Source: an uncultured Bacteroidales bacterium (GTDB taxonomy: Bacteria > Bacteroidota > Bacteroidia > Bacteroidales > Muribaculaceae). Taken from it: 64,000 bases of DNA. How positions within the stretch are numbered: the stretch's first letter is position 1; each line of letters begins with the position of its first letter. The position numbers were made by a program, and so were the translations under genes. Below are positions 26,419 to 36,328 of this stretch, in pieces. Location: the NCBI GenBank assembly GCA_902782465.1, contig CACZNH010000006.1:169824-233823 (forward strand), in the 5' to 3' direction. Below the pieces are notes generated by a model that saw only the letters and a list, made by a program, of their open reading frames with translations, had not been told where the DNA came from and searched no databases.

Positions 26419-28278
26419 TTACTTCAGGATGATGGCAATGATGGCGTTGATGTCACCAATGTTGACAGCACCGTCTTCGTTCACGTCACCAGCGGAAGCA
26501 AAGCGGCCACCAAGGATCATGTCGATAACCTCGTTGATGTCAGCGATGTTCACGCTGCCGTCACCGTTCACGTCGCCGCGCAGAGGCTTGGGTCCCTTCT
26601 CACCCTGAGTGAACGTGTAGTCAACGTAAGCACCGGGGAACTCGAAGCGAACAACAGCATCGCGATACGTCAGACCCTCGGGCAGAGGCTCTGCAGTAAC
26701 CGAAGCAAATACGATACCGGTGAATGCACCCTGCTCGTTATTGTAGTCTTCCAACTCAATATTCAGCCATTCGGGAACTTCATCATCGTTGCAGGTTACG
26801 TACCAAGCGTCATCGGCGCTAGCCTCCCAAGAATCGAATACGATCTCGTTGAAGGTTTCGCCCTCGAAGGTCTTCTCAAACTGACCGCCCTCCTTGGGGA
26901 ACTCATACTCACCATTCTCATCATCAAAGTAGAACTTCAGATAAGGATTCTCGGTGCTCAGGAAGATGGTCAGACCCGTCTTCATAGCGCCACTCGAGAA
27001 GAAGTTGTTCAGACCAGCCCAAACGTAGTGGTCCAGATTGCCGTCCTCATCGGGGATACCGAACTTGAGGTATGCCAGCTCACCGAAGCCCTCGTCAACA
27101 TCCATATCGCTGCTGACCATGGCCGAGAAGTTAGTCAGGTTCTCCATCTCGGGGTCGTTGTAACCGTCGATGACAACCAGGATAGCGCAGTCGATGGTCG
27201 GGGTGATGTCATACTGCAGACCATCCTCCTCACCGAAGAGGGTGAAGAATACCAGACCACCAGTGGTAGCCTCGGTCTCAGAGTTGATGGTAGCGCGACC
27301 CATAGCGATGAGTTCGCCGGGCTCGTCGGGCAGGACAGCCTCAGCCGTGTCATTGTAAGCGGGGATACCGTCGAGCTTGTAGATCTTACAGGTCATGTCA
27401 ACCTGCTCACCTTCAGCAACCTCGAGAACAGCGCAGTCCATAACCACCTGGCTCAGCATATAGGGAGCAGTGGGCTTCTCAAAGGCCTGTGCAATACCGT
27501 CAATGCGATAGTTGCCGGTACCGGCATTCTTACCGAACCAGTAACCATCCTCATTGTCACCATAAGGCTCAGCACCGCTATAGTAAGTCATGGGATAACG
27601 CTGGTCACCATTGCGGCCACCATAGCAGAAGTTCTTACTTGACTTGAGGAAGTCGGTGTCCCAGATCAGCATCGTGCTGGGAACAGAGAGGATTGAACTG
27701 TTGTGCTCGGCAACGATAGTCGGCTTATCAGAAGTACCGCCCATCTCGTAGCCATGGAGGCACCACATGAAGAAGTCTTCAGCGTCCATGCAATAGAATA
27801 CGGGCACGTCGTCGGTCTCATAAGCCCAACTCCACGTCAGGTCAATGCCGGGAACGGTGTACCACTTTGCTTCTTCGGCCTCTTCATCGTCCATATCCCA
27901 AGCCTGAACGTCCCACTCATAGGTGGCAGCGTCGCTCTGGCCAAGAGCATGGCCCTTGAACGTGTAAGCAGTGTAAGGCGTTACAGCGATGTAGGGAGCA
28001 TACAGCAAGCCGGAATATGCACCATCCTCAACCACGAGGCTTGCGGGGAATGCACCAGCAGGACGGTCATACCAAATGTCAACATTGGCAGCCTTCTTGG
28101 GGGCCTTTACCACGGGGGTGCCAGGGGTGCGCATCTGGGCTACTTCCTTCTTTGCCTCAGGCATGTAAGTCTGAATGTTGGGGCGAGCAGGTGCTTCCAT
28201 GCGGTGTGAACGCAAGGCTTGTGCGTTGACAGAAGTCACCATCAGTGCAGCTGCAGCCAAAAGTAAAATCTTTTTCAT
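26419..28278 (-). CDS. Secreted paralog 2, dockerin-like C-terminus
   Basis: 619 residues with signal peptide (MKKILLLAAAALMVTSVNAQ). Much of the central region is near-identical to paralog 1, for example G-I-A-Q-A-F-E-K-P-T-A-P-Y, T-G-G-L-V-F-F and D-E-G-F-G-E-L-A-Y-L-K-F-G. A BACON-like domain (S-W-E-A-S-A-D-D-A-W ... E-W-L-N-I-E) is followed by two intact dockerin-like Ca loops, DVNGDGSVNIADI and DVNEDGAVNIGDI. This is the copy with the best-preserved pair. It directly follows the SusCD operon, separated by a hairpin. Function unknown; a secreted binding or structural role is an inference. Confidence 0.75.
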   Translation of the reverse strand: MKKILLLAAAALMVTSVNAQALRSHRMEAPARPNIQTYMPEAKKEVAQMRTPGTPVVKAPKKAANVDIWYDRPAGAFPASLVVEDGAYSGLLYAPYIAVTPYTAYTFKGHALGQSDAATYEWDVQAWDMDDEEAEEAKWYTVPGIDLTWSWAYETDDVPVFYCMDAEDFFMWCLHGYEMGGTSDKPTIVAEHNSSILSVPSTMLIWDTDFLKSSKNFCYGGRNGDQRYPMTYYSGAEPYGDNEDGYWFGKNAGTGNYRIDGIAQAFEKPTAPYMLSQVVMDCAVLEVAEGEQVDMTCKIYKLDGIPAYNDTAEAVLPDEPGELIAMGRATINSETEATTGGLVFFTLFGEEDGLQYDITPTIDCAILVVIDGYNDPEMENLTNFSAMVSSDMDVDEGFGELAYLKFGIPDEDGNLDHYVWAGLNNFFSSGAMKTGLTIFLSTENPYLKFYFDDENGEYEFPKEGGQFEKTFEGETFNEIVFDSWEASADDAWYVTCNDDEVPEWLNIELEDYNNEQGAFTGIVFASVTAEPLPEGLTYRDAVVRFEFPGAYVDYTFTQGEKGPKPLRGDVNGDGSVNIADINEVIDMILGGRFASAGDVNEDGAVNIGDINAIIAIILK

Positions 28279-28337
28279 AAATCGATAATAAAAATAGTTA
28301 TGTTAATAAAAATTTGTGAATTGCCTATTTTATAGAA

Positions 28338-28375
28338 GGGCTGGGGCAATTGCCCAGGGGGTTATGCCCCAGCCC
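28338..28375 (-). terminator. Hairpin at the end of the susCD operon
   Basis: Perfect 11-bp GC-rich stem (28338-28348 with 28365-28375) 14 nt past the DUF4302 stop. The T-tract is poor, so termination may be partial and allow read-through into paralog 2. Confidence 0.65.
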
Positions 28376-28388
28376 GGATATTAGCGGA

Positions 28389-29726
28389 TTAAAGCTTCCA
28401 ATAGGTGTAGTTAGCAGTGTTACCGCTGTCGCTGAGCTTCATTTCAACAGGAGCCAACAGAGAGGGAGAGGTCATGTTCAAGGTTCCACCCAAGAGCTCG
28501 ACAAACGTCTTCATTGAAGGACACTTCTCGGCGTAGATGACACCAGCGGCATCGGCCTCACCTGTGTATTTGAGCTTAATCTGTTCACCGCCAACCTGCT
28601 CGAGATCAACGTAGAACGTGGGATTGAAGGTGTTCTTACCCTTCTTGCAGCTGAAGGTAACCTGATACTTCTGCGTGGTCTTGGCATCGAATGAAATCTG
28701 AATGCCAATGAGGGTACGCTTCTCATAGTCGTTCAGCTCGCTCTTGATAGCACGCATCTTGTCGAAGAATGTACCACCAATCTGAGTGGTATCAGCCTTC
28801 CAAGCAAAGGTCTTGATAGCGAACACATTGGACAGAAGGTCGGCAGTCATCGTGGTCTCGTTGTCGTCACGGCACAGCAGCGAACCATCGGCCTGACGGA
28901 TGAAGTTCTTGATTACATAACCGTCGAGGGTAATGGGATTCATGAACGACAGACCATCGTGGGTAATGATGATGTTGTGGTACTCGGAAGTCGAGATTTC
29001 GTCATCACCCTCACGGAACATCTTGAGGATGCTGGATGCACCGTCCTTAACAATCCAGCGGATACCGTTCGGCAGGTTGATATAGACCTGAGGAATACGG
29101 GCGTTGAAGAAGAGGGTCTTCATCGAGTCCACCTCGTTCATATAGGTCTCGTCATTCACACCGGCATCGACGCGGGTCATAATCATGTCCAGACCGTACT
29201 TCTTACCAGTGACATAGAGCGTATCGCCAGAGTACTTCATCAGGTCGAACTCGTAGTCGCCCTCGTGGCCGTAACCGGTCTCGTCGGGGTCCTCGTCGCT
29301 CAAACTGGGAATATCCTCAGGATTGGCAAACAGGTGGAAAAACTTGTTGTAAGAGTTGAGTGAGAGCACGGGACCGTTGTCGGTAATCACATCCCACAGC
29401 GAAGTCTCAGAGCCAAAGGTGGAAATGCTCAGGGACTCGCCCATGGCACGACCAATCCACTCATTCTTGCCAGCGATGGTCACAGAACCGTCCTTCTTGA
29501 AGGTCATCAGATAGATATAGCCAGGCTCATTGCTATTGGCATAATACTCCAGCTGCCACTTGCCGCCCTTGTCGGTAAGGATATCGTAATACTCCTTTTG
29601 GGCCTTCTCGAGACGGGCAACGGCATCATCATCGAAGATTTCATCTACCTCGTTCTTGCAGGAACCCAACGTGAGCGCTGAGAGTGCAACGAGCGATAAA
29701 AGAGAAATATTTAAAAACTTCTTCAT
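28389..29726 (-). CDS. DUF4302 family lipoprotein
   Basis: 445 residues; lipobox T-L-G-S-C ends at Cys23, so it is a lipoprotein. The mature N-terminus (GGKWQLEYYANSNEPGYIYLMTFKKDG) is the signature of DUF4302, a Bacteroidales family usually encoded at the end of SusCD operons that carry a zinc metallohydrolase. It is the last gene of the susC-susD-metallohydrolase-DUF4302 operon, 38 nt after its neighbour. A surface substrate-binding (SusE/F-like) role is plausible but inferred from position. Confidence 0.85.
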   Translation of the reverse strand: MKKFLNISLLSLVALSALTLGSCKNEVDEIFDDDAVARLEKAQKEYYDILTDKGGKWQLEYYANSNEPGYIYLMTFKKDGSVTIAGKNEWIGRAMGESLSISTFGSETSLWDVITDNGPVLSLNSYNKFFHLFANPEDIPSLSDEDPDETGYGHEGDYEFDLMKYSGDTLYVTGKKYGLDMIMTRVDAGVNDETYMNEVDSMKTLFFNARIPQVYINLPNGIRWIVKDGASSILKMFREGDDEISTSEYHNIIITHDGLSFMNPITLDGYVIKNFIRQADGSLLCRDDNETTMTADLLSNVFAIKTFAWKADTTQIGGTFFDKMRAIKSELNDYEKRTLIGIQISFDAKTTQKYQVTFSCKKGKNTFNPTFYVDLEQVGGEQIKLKYTGEADAAGVIYAEKCPSMKTFVELLGGTLNMTSPSLLAPVEMKLSDSGNTANYTYWKL

Positions 29727-29764
29727 TTTCTTTTCAGCTTGTTAATTGTGAAACATGAATCTTA

Positions 29765-30883
29765 TCACAGTCCGTACTGACTGCGCAGGTCAGCGATGTT
29801 GTAACTCTTCTGACGGTCCTGAACCTCCTGACGGAGTTCGTCGAGGTCAACATTCCAAGCGGTCTTGAGCCACTCGCGGGCAATCTGGACCTTCTGGTTG
29901 ATAGCATCTACACCATCGATACCGTCCTTATCCTCTACGTCATAGACCACAATGCTGCGGTTGCTGCGCAGGTAGTGGTGAACCACGCCTTCCTCATCGG
30001 TCTCGTCGATAACCTCATACATGTAGGCATACTTCATGTCTTGGGTAGCGTCGTTGTCGGGATAGTAGTAGTAGCAGAAGAATTCACTGGCCACGTCATC
30101 CTCGTCACCCGAGACCCAACCGCGACGTGCAAGGTCCATGATTCTTGCCCACTGCGATTCATTCATGGTGATGTAGTTGGCGATAGTCTCGGCGAAGTCC
30201 TCACGGAACTCACTCGAAGCATAGGTCGTCAAGAATCCAAGCGAAGCCACCTGACCCTCGCTGCGGTCCTGCCAGTTGTTACCGTCATAGTGACCGATCG
30301 AAATGGTATTGAACTCATTGGGATAGGTCTTGGTCTGGTGCAGGATGTGAGCGAACTCATGGTGCATGGTCTTGAAGTAGTACTCGTTCATCATCTCGGG
30401 ATTGTTGAAGAAACGGTTCAGGTCATTCACCTTGAACAGCGACACCTTGATACCACCCTCGGCAAGACCGACGATCTCGGTACCAGAGGTGGGGTTGTAG
30501 GCGGGCGAACCAATCAAGAGGATGATGCGGGGACCGTAAGCCTTCAGGAACTCGGGACCTGCAATCTTGTCATATACGTCGAACCACAAGTATTTGCAGA
30601 GAACAGCAAGATCCTTGGAGTTCTCATAGGTTGCGGGCACCAGGTTGTAGTTCATGTTGGTGCTCACATCCGGCATCTTGTAGAGGAACGTCAAGTTGTA
30701 CTTATCCAGATAATTCTCCTTGAGGAATTTATCCAGATCATAGGTATAGGAATTGGGGTCGAGATCATCACTCACCTCGGGGAAGATGGTGGGGCCCAAT
30801 TTGTCCTCGCTGCATGACGAGAGTGACATGGAAGCCACTGCCAAGAGCAGCAATGCTGAAATATAATATTGAATCTTTTTCAT
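29765..30883 (-). CDS. Substrate import-associated zinc metallohydrolase lipoprotein (TIGR04549 type)
   Basis: 372 residues. The lipobox L-S-S-C places the lipid on Cys24. The zinc site is H-E-F-A-H at residues 175-179, preceded by another His (H174). A downstream R-E-D-F-A-E segment (about residues 227-232) is a likely source of the third ligand. The overall pattern fits the zinc metallohydrolase lipoproteins encoded beside SusC/SusD pairs. It probably acts on the outer surface, trimming peptide or protein substrates before import. It lies 19 nt upstream of the susD stop side within the operon. Confidence 0.88.
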   Translation of the reverse strand: MKKIQYYISALLLLAVASMSLSSCSEDKLGPTIFPEVSDDLDPNSYTYDLDKFLKENYLDKYNLTFLYKMPDVSTNMNYNLVPATYENSKDLAVLCKYLWFDVYDKIAGPEFLKAYGPRIILLIGSPAYNPTSGTEIVGLAEGGIKVSLFKVNDLNRFFNNPEMMNEYYFKTMHHEFAHILHQTKTYPNEFNTISIGHYDGNNWQDRSEGQVASLGFLTTYASSEFREDFAETIANYITMNESQWARIMDLARRGWVSGDEDDVASEFFCYYYYPDNDATQDMKYAYMYEVIDETDEEGVVHHYLRSNRSIVVYDVEDKDGIDGVDAINQKVQIAREWLKTAWNVDLDELRQEVQDRQKSYNIADLRSQYGL

Positions 30884-30902
30884 AATGAATGATCTGATCA
30901 GT

Positions 30903-32672
30903 TTAGTCGGTTACACGAACATTCTCGTTGCTGGCAACAACATAGCTGCTCTCAGCGGTATTGGTCGGCTTGTTGGCACGGTAGTTAGCCTCGAGACCGG
31001 CACCGATAACCTCGTTAGGAATCTGGATGGCATAACGCGGGTCAAGCTTCTCAAGGGTATAGACATCGCTGATGCCCATGGCATGCTGGATGGTGAAGCC
31101 GAAGCGCTTGATGTCGAACCAGCGGTTACCCATGTGTACGAGCTGGATGCGGCGGAAGTGCTGTACGCACTGCAGATAAGGCTCGATAGCGTCGGTGACT
31201 TTGTACTCACTGGGACAAACCTCATCGATGTTGAACTTCATCACGATGCCGTAACCCGGATCCTTGCGGGCGGGGTCATCATAGCAACCGTAGAAGGAGA
31301 TAATCTGGTCCTTGGTGAGCGATACGTGATTGTAACGGTCGCTCTCGTTGGGCGACATGTGGCCCTCATTCCAGATGTACAGATCCTCGAAGGCAGCGTC
31401 GATGTTGCCCAGGAACAGGTTAGCCTCGGCACGAACCAGCAGCGTTTCCTCGACAGTGAACTCGGGACGGATCTCGTGGCAGTAGCCGATGCCCGAAATC
31501 TTGTCGGTGTACTCGAACTGCTCAAAGCAGTTGCCGGCGAAGTATGCACCATACTCCTGACCGCCTGCACTACCGCAGACACCGTTGAAGCAAGGCATCA
31601 TAGCGAATTTCTCCTTGGTCTTGGTGTTCTGGTACTGGCAACGTGACCAGGACGGACCGGGACCCTGGATAGTAGCGCGCTTGGCCTCACGGTTACAGGT
31701 AAAGCGGTAACCCAGGAAGCGGCGCCACCAGGTGCTGTAGTTGGTGAACAGCTGGAAGTTGCCGGGACGCTCGATGCTGGTGAAGTAGCGGCCGATATCG
31801 CTGATGTAGTAGAAGTCTTCCTGCCACCAGCCATCGTTGAGCATACCACTGGGGTCATTGCCCTTGAAGGCCTTGGTAGCATAGTCCACAACTTTCTGAT
31901 ACTCGCGCTTCATCAGATAGAAGCGTGCAGCGAAAGCATTGGACGAAGCGATATTGAAGTGGTACTTGGGTACCTGATAGAAATCCTCGGTGATGAGGGG
32001 CAGACCCTCGAGCAGGTCCTTCTCAATCTTCTGATAGGTCTCGAGCAGCGTGCCACGGTCATACTTGGGGTCGAGCGTGGTCTCGGGGTCGGTGGCATAA
32101 GGAATGCCGGGATACTGAGCACTCAACTGCTCACCACGGTAAGGCATACAGAAGATTTCGGCGAGGATGAAGTGATGGTAGGCACGAATCATCAGGGCCT
32201 CACCCTTGATGGCGTTCATGCGTTCACGCTGAGAGGTGGTGATTTCCTCACCCTCAATCATACCGGTCTCTTCAAACTCGGCAATTCTCTCCAGAACAGC
32301 ATTGGCAGCTGCGATAGCGCCATAGCAAGAGTTCCACACGCCCGAGGGGGTGTCACTGCTGCTGATGTCGAGATCCACATCATCCCAAGCGAAGACCTGT
32401 TCGTCGGCCTGGGAGTAGAACGAGAGGTGATAACGCACACCCTCGGAGCCCTTCATCTTGCTGGGAGAGTTGTTATCGATTACGTTGTCGCTCGAGAGCT
32501 CACCCACGAGCGCATAGTTGGAATCCATGTATCCGGTCACGAGCAGCTGCTGCAACTGGTCAAGGTTCACCAGATAGACGCGGGTGTCGGGCACCTTGTC
32601 AAGGAAGTCCTTGCAAGAACTGAGGCCGATAAGCGCCACTATCATGAATAAGATTTTATATCGCAATTTCAT
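30903..32672 (-). CDS. susD: SusD/RagB family nutrient-binding lipoprotein
   Basis: 589 residues; lipobox L-S-S-C with lipidated Cys20. The N-terminal K-D-F-L-D-K-V-P-D region, the TPR-like helices (E-A-L-M-I-R-A-Y-H-H-F-I-L-A-E) and the C-terminal R-R-I-Q-L-V-H-M-G-N-R-W-F-D-I-K-R-F-G segment are standard for SusD/RagB. It is the surface lid of the TonB-dependent importer encoded directly upstream (46-nt gap). With a metallohydrolase in the operon, a peptide-importing RagAB-like role is more likely than glycan import, though this is inference. Confidence 0.94.
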   Translation of the reverse strand: MKLRYKILFMIVALIGLSSCKDFLDKVPDTRVYLVNLDQLQQLLVTGYMDSNYALVGELSSDNVIDNNSPSKMKGSEGVRYHLSFYSQADEQVFAWDDVDLDISSSDTPSGVWNSCYGAIAAANAVLERIAEFEETGMIEGEEITTSQRERMNAIKGEALMIRAYHHFILAEIFCMPYRGEQLSAQYPGIPYATDPETTLDPKYDRGTLLETYQKIEKDLLEGLPLITEDFYQVPKYHFNIASSNAFAARFYLMKREYQKVVDYATKAFKGNDPSGMLNDGWWQEDFYYISDIGRYFTSIERPGNFQLFTNYSTWWRRFLGYRFTCNREAKRATIQGPGPSWSRCQYQNTKTKEKFAMMPCFNGVCGSAGGQEYGAYFAGNCFEQFEYTDKISGIGYCHEIRPEFTVEETLLVRAEANLFLGNIDAAFEDLYIWNEGHMSPNESDRYNHVSLTKDQIISFYGCYDDPARKDPGYGIVMKFNIDEVCPSEYKVTDAIEPYLQCVQHFRRIQLVHMGNRWFDIKRFGFTIQHAMGISDVYTLEKLDPRYAIQIPNEVIGAGLEANYRANKPTNTAESSYVVASNENVRVTD

Positions 32673-32718
32673 AATCTTAGAATCTATCTAATATATTATA
32701 TATAATGTGTCACAATGA

Positions 32719-35700
32719 TTACATACCCAGACGCAGGGTGAGGGTGAACTGCTTGGGGTTGGGCGAAGCCACACCACCACTGTTGAAGAACTCGGGATCC
32801 TGTCCGTTGAGTTTCTTGTCAGCATACAGCAAGCAGATGTTGGTAGCAGCAAACTTGATAGAAGCGGTGTTGAGACGCAGGTGCGAAATCACCGTTCTGG
32901 GAATGTCATAGGTGAGCGAAACCTCTTTCAGACGGATAAAGTCACCCTTGGCAATGCGTGCAGTGCTGTAGTTGTAAGCATTGTAAGCCATGCTCAGGTA
33001 AGTGTTGGAGTAAACCTGACGGCGCGATGCGATGGCGGGGATGTCGGTGTAGGCCTCGTCACCGGGGAGTGCCCAACGGTTCTTGAAGTCCTTGGTAAAC
33101 GAGGTCAGGTCACTGTAACCAGCGCTGAAGACGGGATCCAGACGCAGCTTGTTACCAAACGAGTAGGTCATGAAGACGTTCAGGTGGAATCCCTTGAAGT
33201 CAAACAAGTTACCAAAACCGCCAGTGTAGGGAGGATCAACGGGACCCTCATACTTGAGGAAGCCGAGGTTCTCATACTCCTGGAAGTTCACACCCACGTT
33301 GGAGATATTGCCGGTCTCGTCAACAACCAGAGGCAGACCGTGGCTGTCGAGTCCTGCGAAGGGAATCGAGAAGATGGCACGGTGGGGATAACCCTGCAAG
33401 GGGAAACCGTTACCGGTCACCAGGTCGATGACGCGTGAACGTGACTGCAGCTTGGTAATCTCGGTTACAGCATAGGAGAAGGTCAAGTCGGTGCTCCATG
33501 CGAAGTCGCCAGGACGCTTGGCCTCGATATTGCGAGAAGAAATGGTGAACTCAACACCGTGAGACTTCATCTCTGCCACGTTACCGTACTTGGTGGTGAA
33601 ACCGCCGACGCCCTGAGTGCGGATCAGACCGATCAGGTCGAAGTTGTTGCGGAAGTACCAGTCAAACACGAGGTTGATGCGGTTGTAGAGGAAACCGAGG
33701 TCAACACCAAGGTCGAACTCATGCTTCTTCTCGTAGGTCAGGTCGCTGTTACCCAGACCAGCCAGGTACAGACCCATCTCCATTGCGTCAGTCTCCTGGC
33801 GCCAGGGGCGAGTGGGATAATAGAGTGCCTCGGCGTTGGCATAGCCCGAAGGACCACTCTCACCGGTCAGTGAGTAGCTCAGACGCAGCTTGGCGTGCGT
33901 GAGAATACCCTTCTGATAGAGGTGGCTGTTCTGGAAGAACGGCTCGTCATAGACGTTCCATGCTGCCGAAATGTTCCAGGTGGGGAGCCAGCGGCTCTGC
34001 TCGGTCTTACCCATGAGGTTAGAACCCTCGTAGCGGATGGTTCCGTTCAAGACGTAACGGCCCAGGAGCGCATAGTTGGCGTTGGCAAAGTAAGCCATGT
34101 TGCGGCGATGGGTGTTGCCGATGCTGTAGTAAGCACCATTCTCTTCCTGCATCTGCTTGAAGAGCTTGTAGTTGAGCGAGGGCAGGTTACCGTTGTCATA
34201 AACGAGACCCCATGCCTCGAAGGTCTGGTAGAAGCGGTCAACGCGGCTGGCCTCCATACCTGCATATAAATTAAGGAGGTGCCTGCCGTTGTTGAAGTCC
34301 TTCATGTATTGACCAGTGGCACGGAAGTCAAAGGTCTTGAGGCTGTTCTTGGAGAAGAACAGCATACCACCTTCCTTCATCACCGACTCGGGCAGTGCGT
34401 TGGGCACGTCGATGTCGGTGTAGAGGTAGGTGTTGGATGCACGGATGCTGGCGTTCTCGGGGATGATACCGGCGCGGTATGCGTTGGCCTGGTTACTGTT
34501 CTCGAGAACGTAGTGGTTCTGCTCGGAATTTACCGAACGCATTGAACCGAGGAAGATGAACTCCAGCGACTGGTCCTGCTTGATGATGGGCTTGATGTTC
34601 AACTCGCCCTGGAACTTCAGGTCAGTCACCTCGACGTCGATGTAGTTGGACTGCAACTCGTCAAAGATGTTGAAGTTGGTGTAGTTACGGATATAGCGAC
34701 GCTCGGGGTCCAAGGTACGCGCGGTATTCAGCGCGAAGCTGTAGGGGTTGATATCGAAGTCACGCTTCACCTCACCATAAACGACATCCACGTTCTGGCT
34801 CAGTGTACCGGGGGCCTTCTGGTCACGGTAGCTGTTGCTGTTCAACAGCTTGATACGAATCTTGTCGGTAAGGTTGTAGATGGCGTTGGCGTTAAAGGTG
34901 TAGCGCTCAACACGGCTGCTCTTGTACCATCCCGGGTCGGTCATTACCGATGCCGAGGTGTAGAACGAACCCTTGTCGGTACCACCCGAAACGCTGACAG
35001 CGTGGTTCTGCATGATGTTGCTGTTAAACAACAGGTCGAACCAGTCGGTGTTACGCATCTCAGCCTCACGCAGATAGTTGTTGCGTGCGCTCTGGGTATT
35101 GGGCAGAGCGTAGCCGTTAGTTTCAGGATAAGCAATCGGATCATAGGTGTCCATCAAGTTGTACATCTGGCCATAGATACCGGATGTGGTGCTGTTCACC
35201 AGGTTGGCATACTCGAGCCAGCCCTTCTGCTCCATCTCGCGCAAGATACTCATCTGCTCCTGAGAGTTGCAGATGTTGAAGTCGCGGTAGTTGGGCTTCA
35301 GGCGGTAGGTGAACTCACCGGTGTAGTTGATGGAAGTGGAGCCTTTGCGACCAGTCTTGGTGGTGATAACGATCACACCTGCGTTGGCCTTGGCACCATA
35401 GATAGAAGTTGCGGAACCGTCCTTCAGAATCTGGAAGCTCTCGATATCGTCGGCGTTCAGACCGGCAACAGCCGAGGCAATCAGCGTGGTAGCGTCACCC
35501 GATGACAGGTCATCGGCGCTGATGTCCACGTTGTCCTCCAGAATCACACCGTCAACAACCCACAGGGGCTTGGAGCTACCGTAGATAGAGGTAGCACCGC
35601 GCACGCGGATCTTGGGTGCGGTACCGAAGGTACCTGACACGTTCTGCACCTGCACACCCGAAACGCGGCCCTCAAGACCACGGCTGACGTCGGCAACACC

Positions 35701-36084
35701 CGAGAGTTTGGTCTTCTCGGCATCGACGCTCTGGGTAGCACCGGTGAAGAGTCGCTTGTCGACCTTCTGGTAACCAGTTACAACGACTTCGCTAAGCATC
35801 TCACCTTTGGGCTTCAGAGTGATGGTCATGCCAGCCTTGGCGGGACCAACAAAATCCTCATAACCCACATAGGTGACTTTAATCTTCGTGCCTGCCGGCA
35901 CATTCAATGTGAAATGACCGTCAAAGTCGGTGGCAACGCCGTTCTTGGGATTGCTCTGCTGAACGACAGACGCACCGATGACCGGTTCGTTGTTCTCGTC
36001 AAACACTGTACCACTCACTTGAGCCGAAACTCCAAGCGCGGCAAGTGCCATGACAAGGAACAAGAGTAAATGTTTAAGACTCAT
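32719..36084 (-). CDS. susC: SusC/RagA family TonB-linked outer-membrane transporter
   Basis: 1121 residues, in the usual size range. Signal peptide MSLKHLLLFLVMALAALGVSAQ is followed by a carboxypeptidase-regulatory-like domain (V-S-G-T-V-F-D-E-N-N-E-P-V-I-G-A). The TonB box region has E-V-V-V-T-G-Y; the plug has I-R-V-R-G-A-T-S-I-Y-G-S-S-K-P-L-W-V-V-D-G and I-L-K-D-G-S-A-T-S-I-Y-G-A. The beta-barrel ends in L-T-L-R-L-G-M. It is first in the four-gene operon, transcribed from a promoter about 240 nt upstream. Confidence 0.96.
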   Translation of the reverse strand: MSLKHLLLFLVMALAALGVSAQVSGTVFDENNEPVIGASVVQQSNPKNGVATDFDGHFTLNVPAGTKIKVTYVGYEDFVGPAKAGMTITLKPKGEMLSEVVVTGYQKVDKRLFTGATQSVDAEKTKLSGVADVSRGLEGRVSGVQVQNVSGTFGTAPKIRVRGATSIYGSSKPLWVVDGVILEDNVDISADDLSSGDATTLIASAVAGLNADDIESFQILKDGSATSIYGAKANAGVIVITTKTGRKGSTSINYTGEFTYRLKPNYRDFNICNSQEQMSILREMEQKGWLEYANLVNSTTSGIYGQMYNLMDTYDPIAYPETNGYALPNTQSARNNYLREAEMRNTDWFDLLFNSNIMQNHAVSVSGGTDKGSFYTSASVMTDPGWYKSSRVERYTFNANAIYNLTDKIRIKLLNSNSYRDQKAPGTLSQNVDVVYGEVKRDFDINPYSFALNTARTLDPERRYIRNYTNFNIFDELQSNYIDVEVTDLKFQGELNIKPIIKQDQSLEFIFLGSMRSVNSEQNHYVLENSNQANAYRAGIIPENASIRASNTYLYTDIDVPNALPESVMKEGGMLFFSKNSLKTFDFRATGQYMKDFNNGRHLLNLYAGMEASRVDRFYQTFEAWGLVYDNGNLPSLNYKLFKQMQEENGAYYSIGNTHRRNMAYFANANYALLGRYVLNGTIRYEGSNLMGKTEQSRWLPTWNISAAWNVYDEPFFQNSHLYQKGILTHAKLRLSYSLTGESGPSGYANAEALYYPTRPWRQETDAMEMGLYLAGLGNSDLTYEKKHEFDLGVDLGFLYNRINLVFDWYFRNNFDLIGLIRTQGVGGFTTKYGNVAEMKSHGVEFTISSRNIEAKRPGDFAWSTDLTFSYAVTEITKLQSRSRVIDLVTGNGFPLQGYPHRAIFSIPFAGLDSHGLPLVVDETGNISNVGVNFQEYENLGFLKYEGPVDPPYTGGFGNLFDFKGFHLNVFMTYSFGNKLRLDPVFSAGYSDLTSFTKDFKNRWALPGDEAYTDIPAIASRRQVYSNTYLSMAYNAYNYSTARIAKGDFIRLKEVSLTYDIPRTVISHLRLNTASIKFAATNICLLYADKKLNGQDPEFFNSGGVASPNPKQFTLTLRLGM

Positions 36085-36320
36085 AAATTTTTGTTTAATT
36101 AATTAATTTATTAAATGTTTTAAAAGTTTACATAATAGTCTGGGCCGTCTTTAAGAATAATCCAATGCATCGTTTCTAAACTCCAAAACACTATCTGCTT
36201 GACGCCATGCCATCCAAAAAACATGACACCCAGCAGAATAGGCACAATCATATCATTAGATTGACCTTTATAGCCTCCTTCGTTCTTAACATTACATCTA
36301 TATAATTAAAGATAGGCTTG

Positions 36321-36328
36321 CAAAGTTA
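36321..36328 (-). promoter_or_regulatory. -7 box (TAACTTTG) of the susC operon
   Basis: Exact TAnnTTTG match. A TTTG 23 nt upstream on the minus strand (36352-36355) may be the -33 element. Use of this promoter gives a 5' leader of about 230 nt. Confidence 0.55.
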
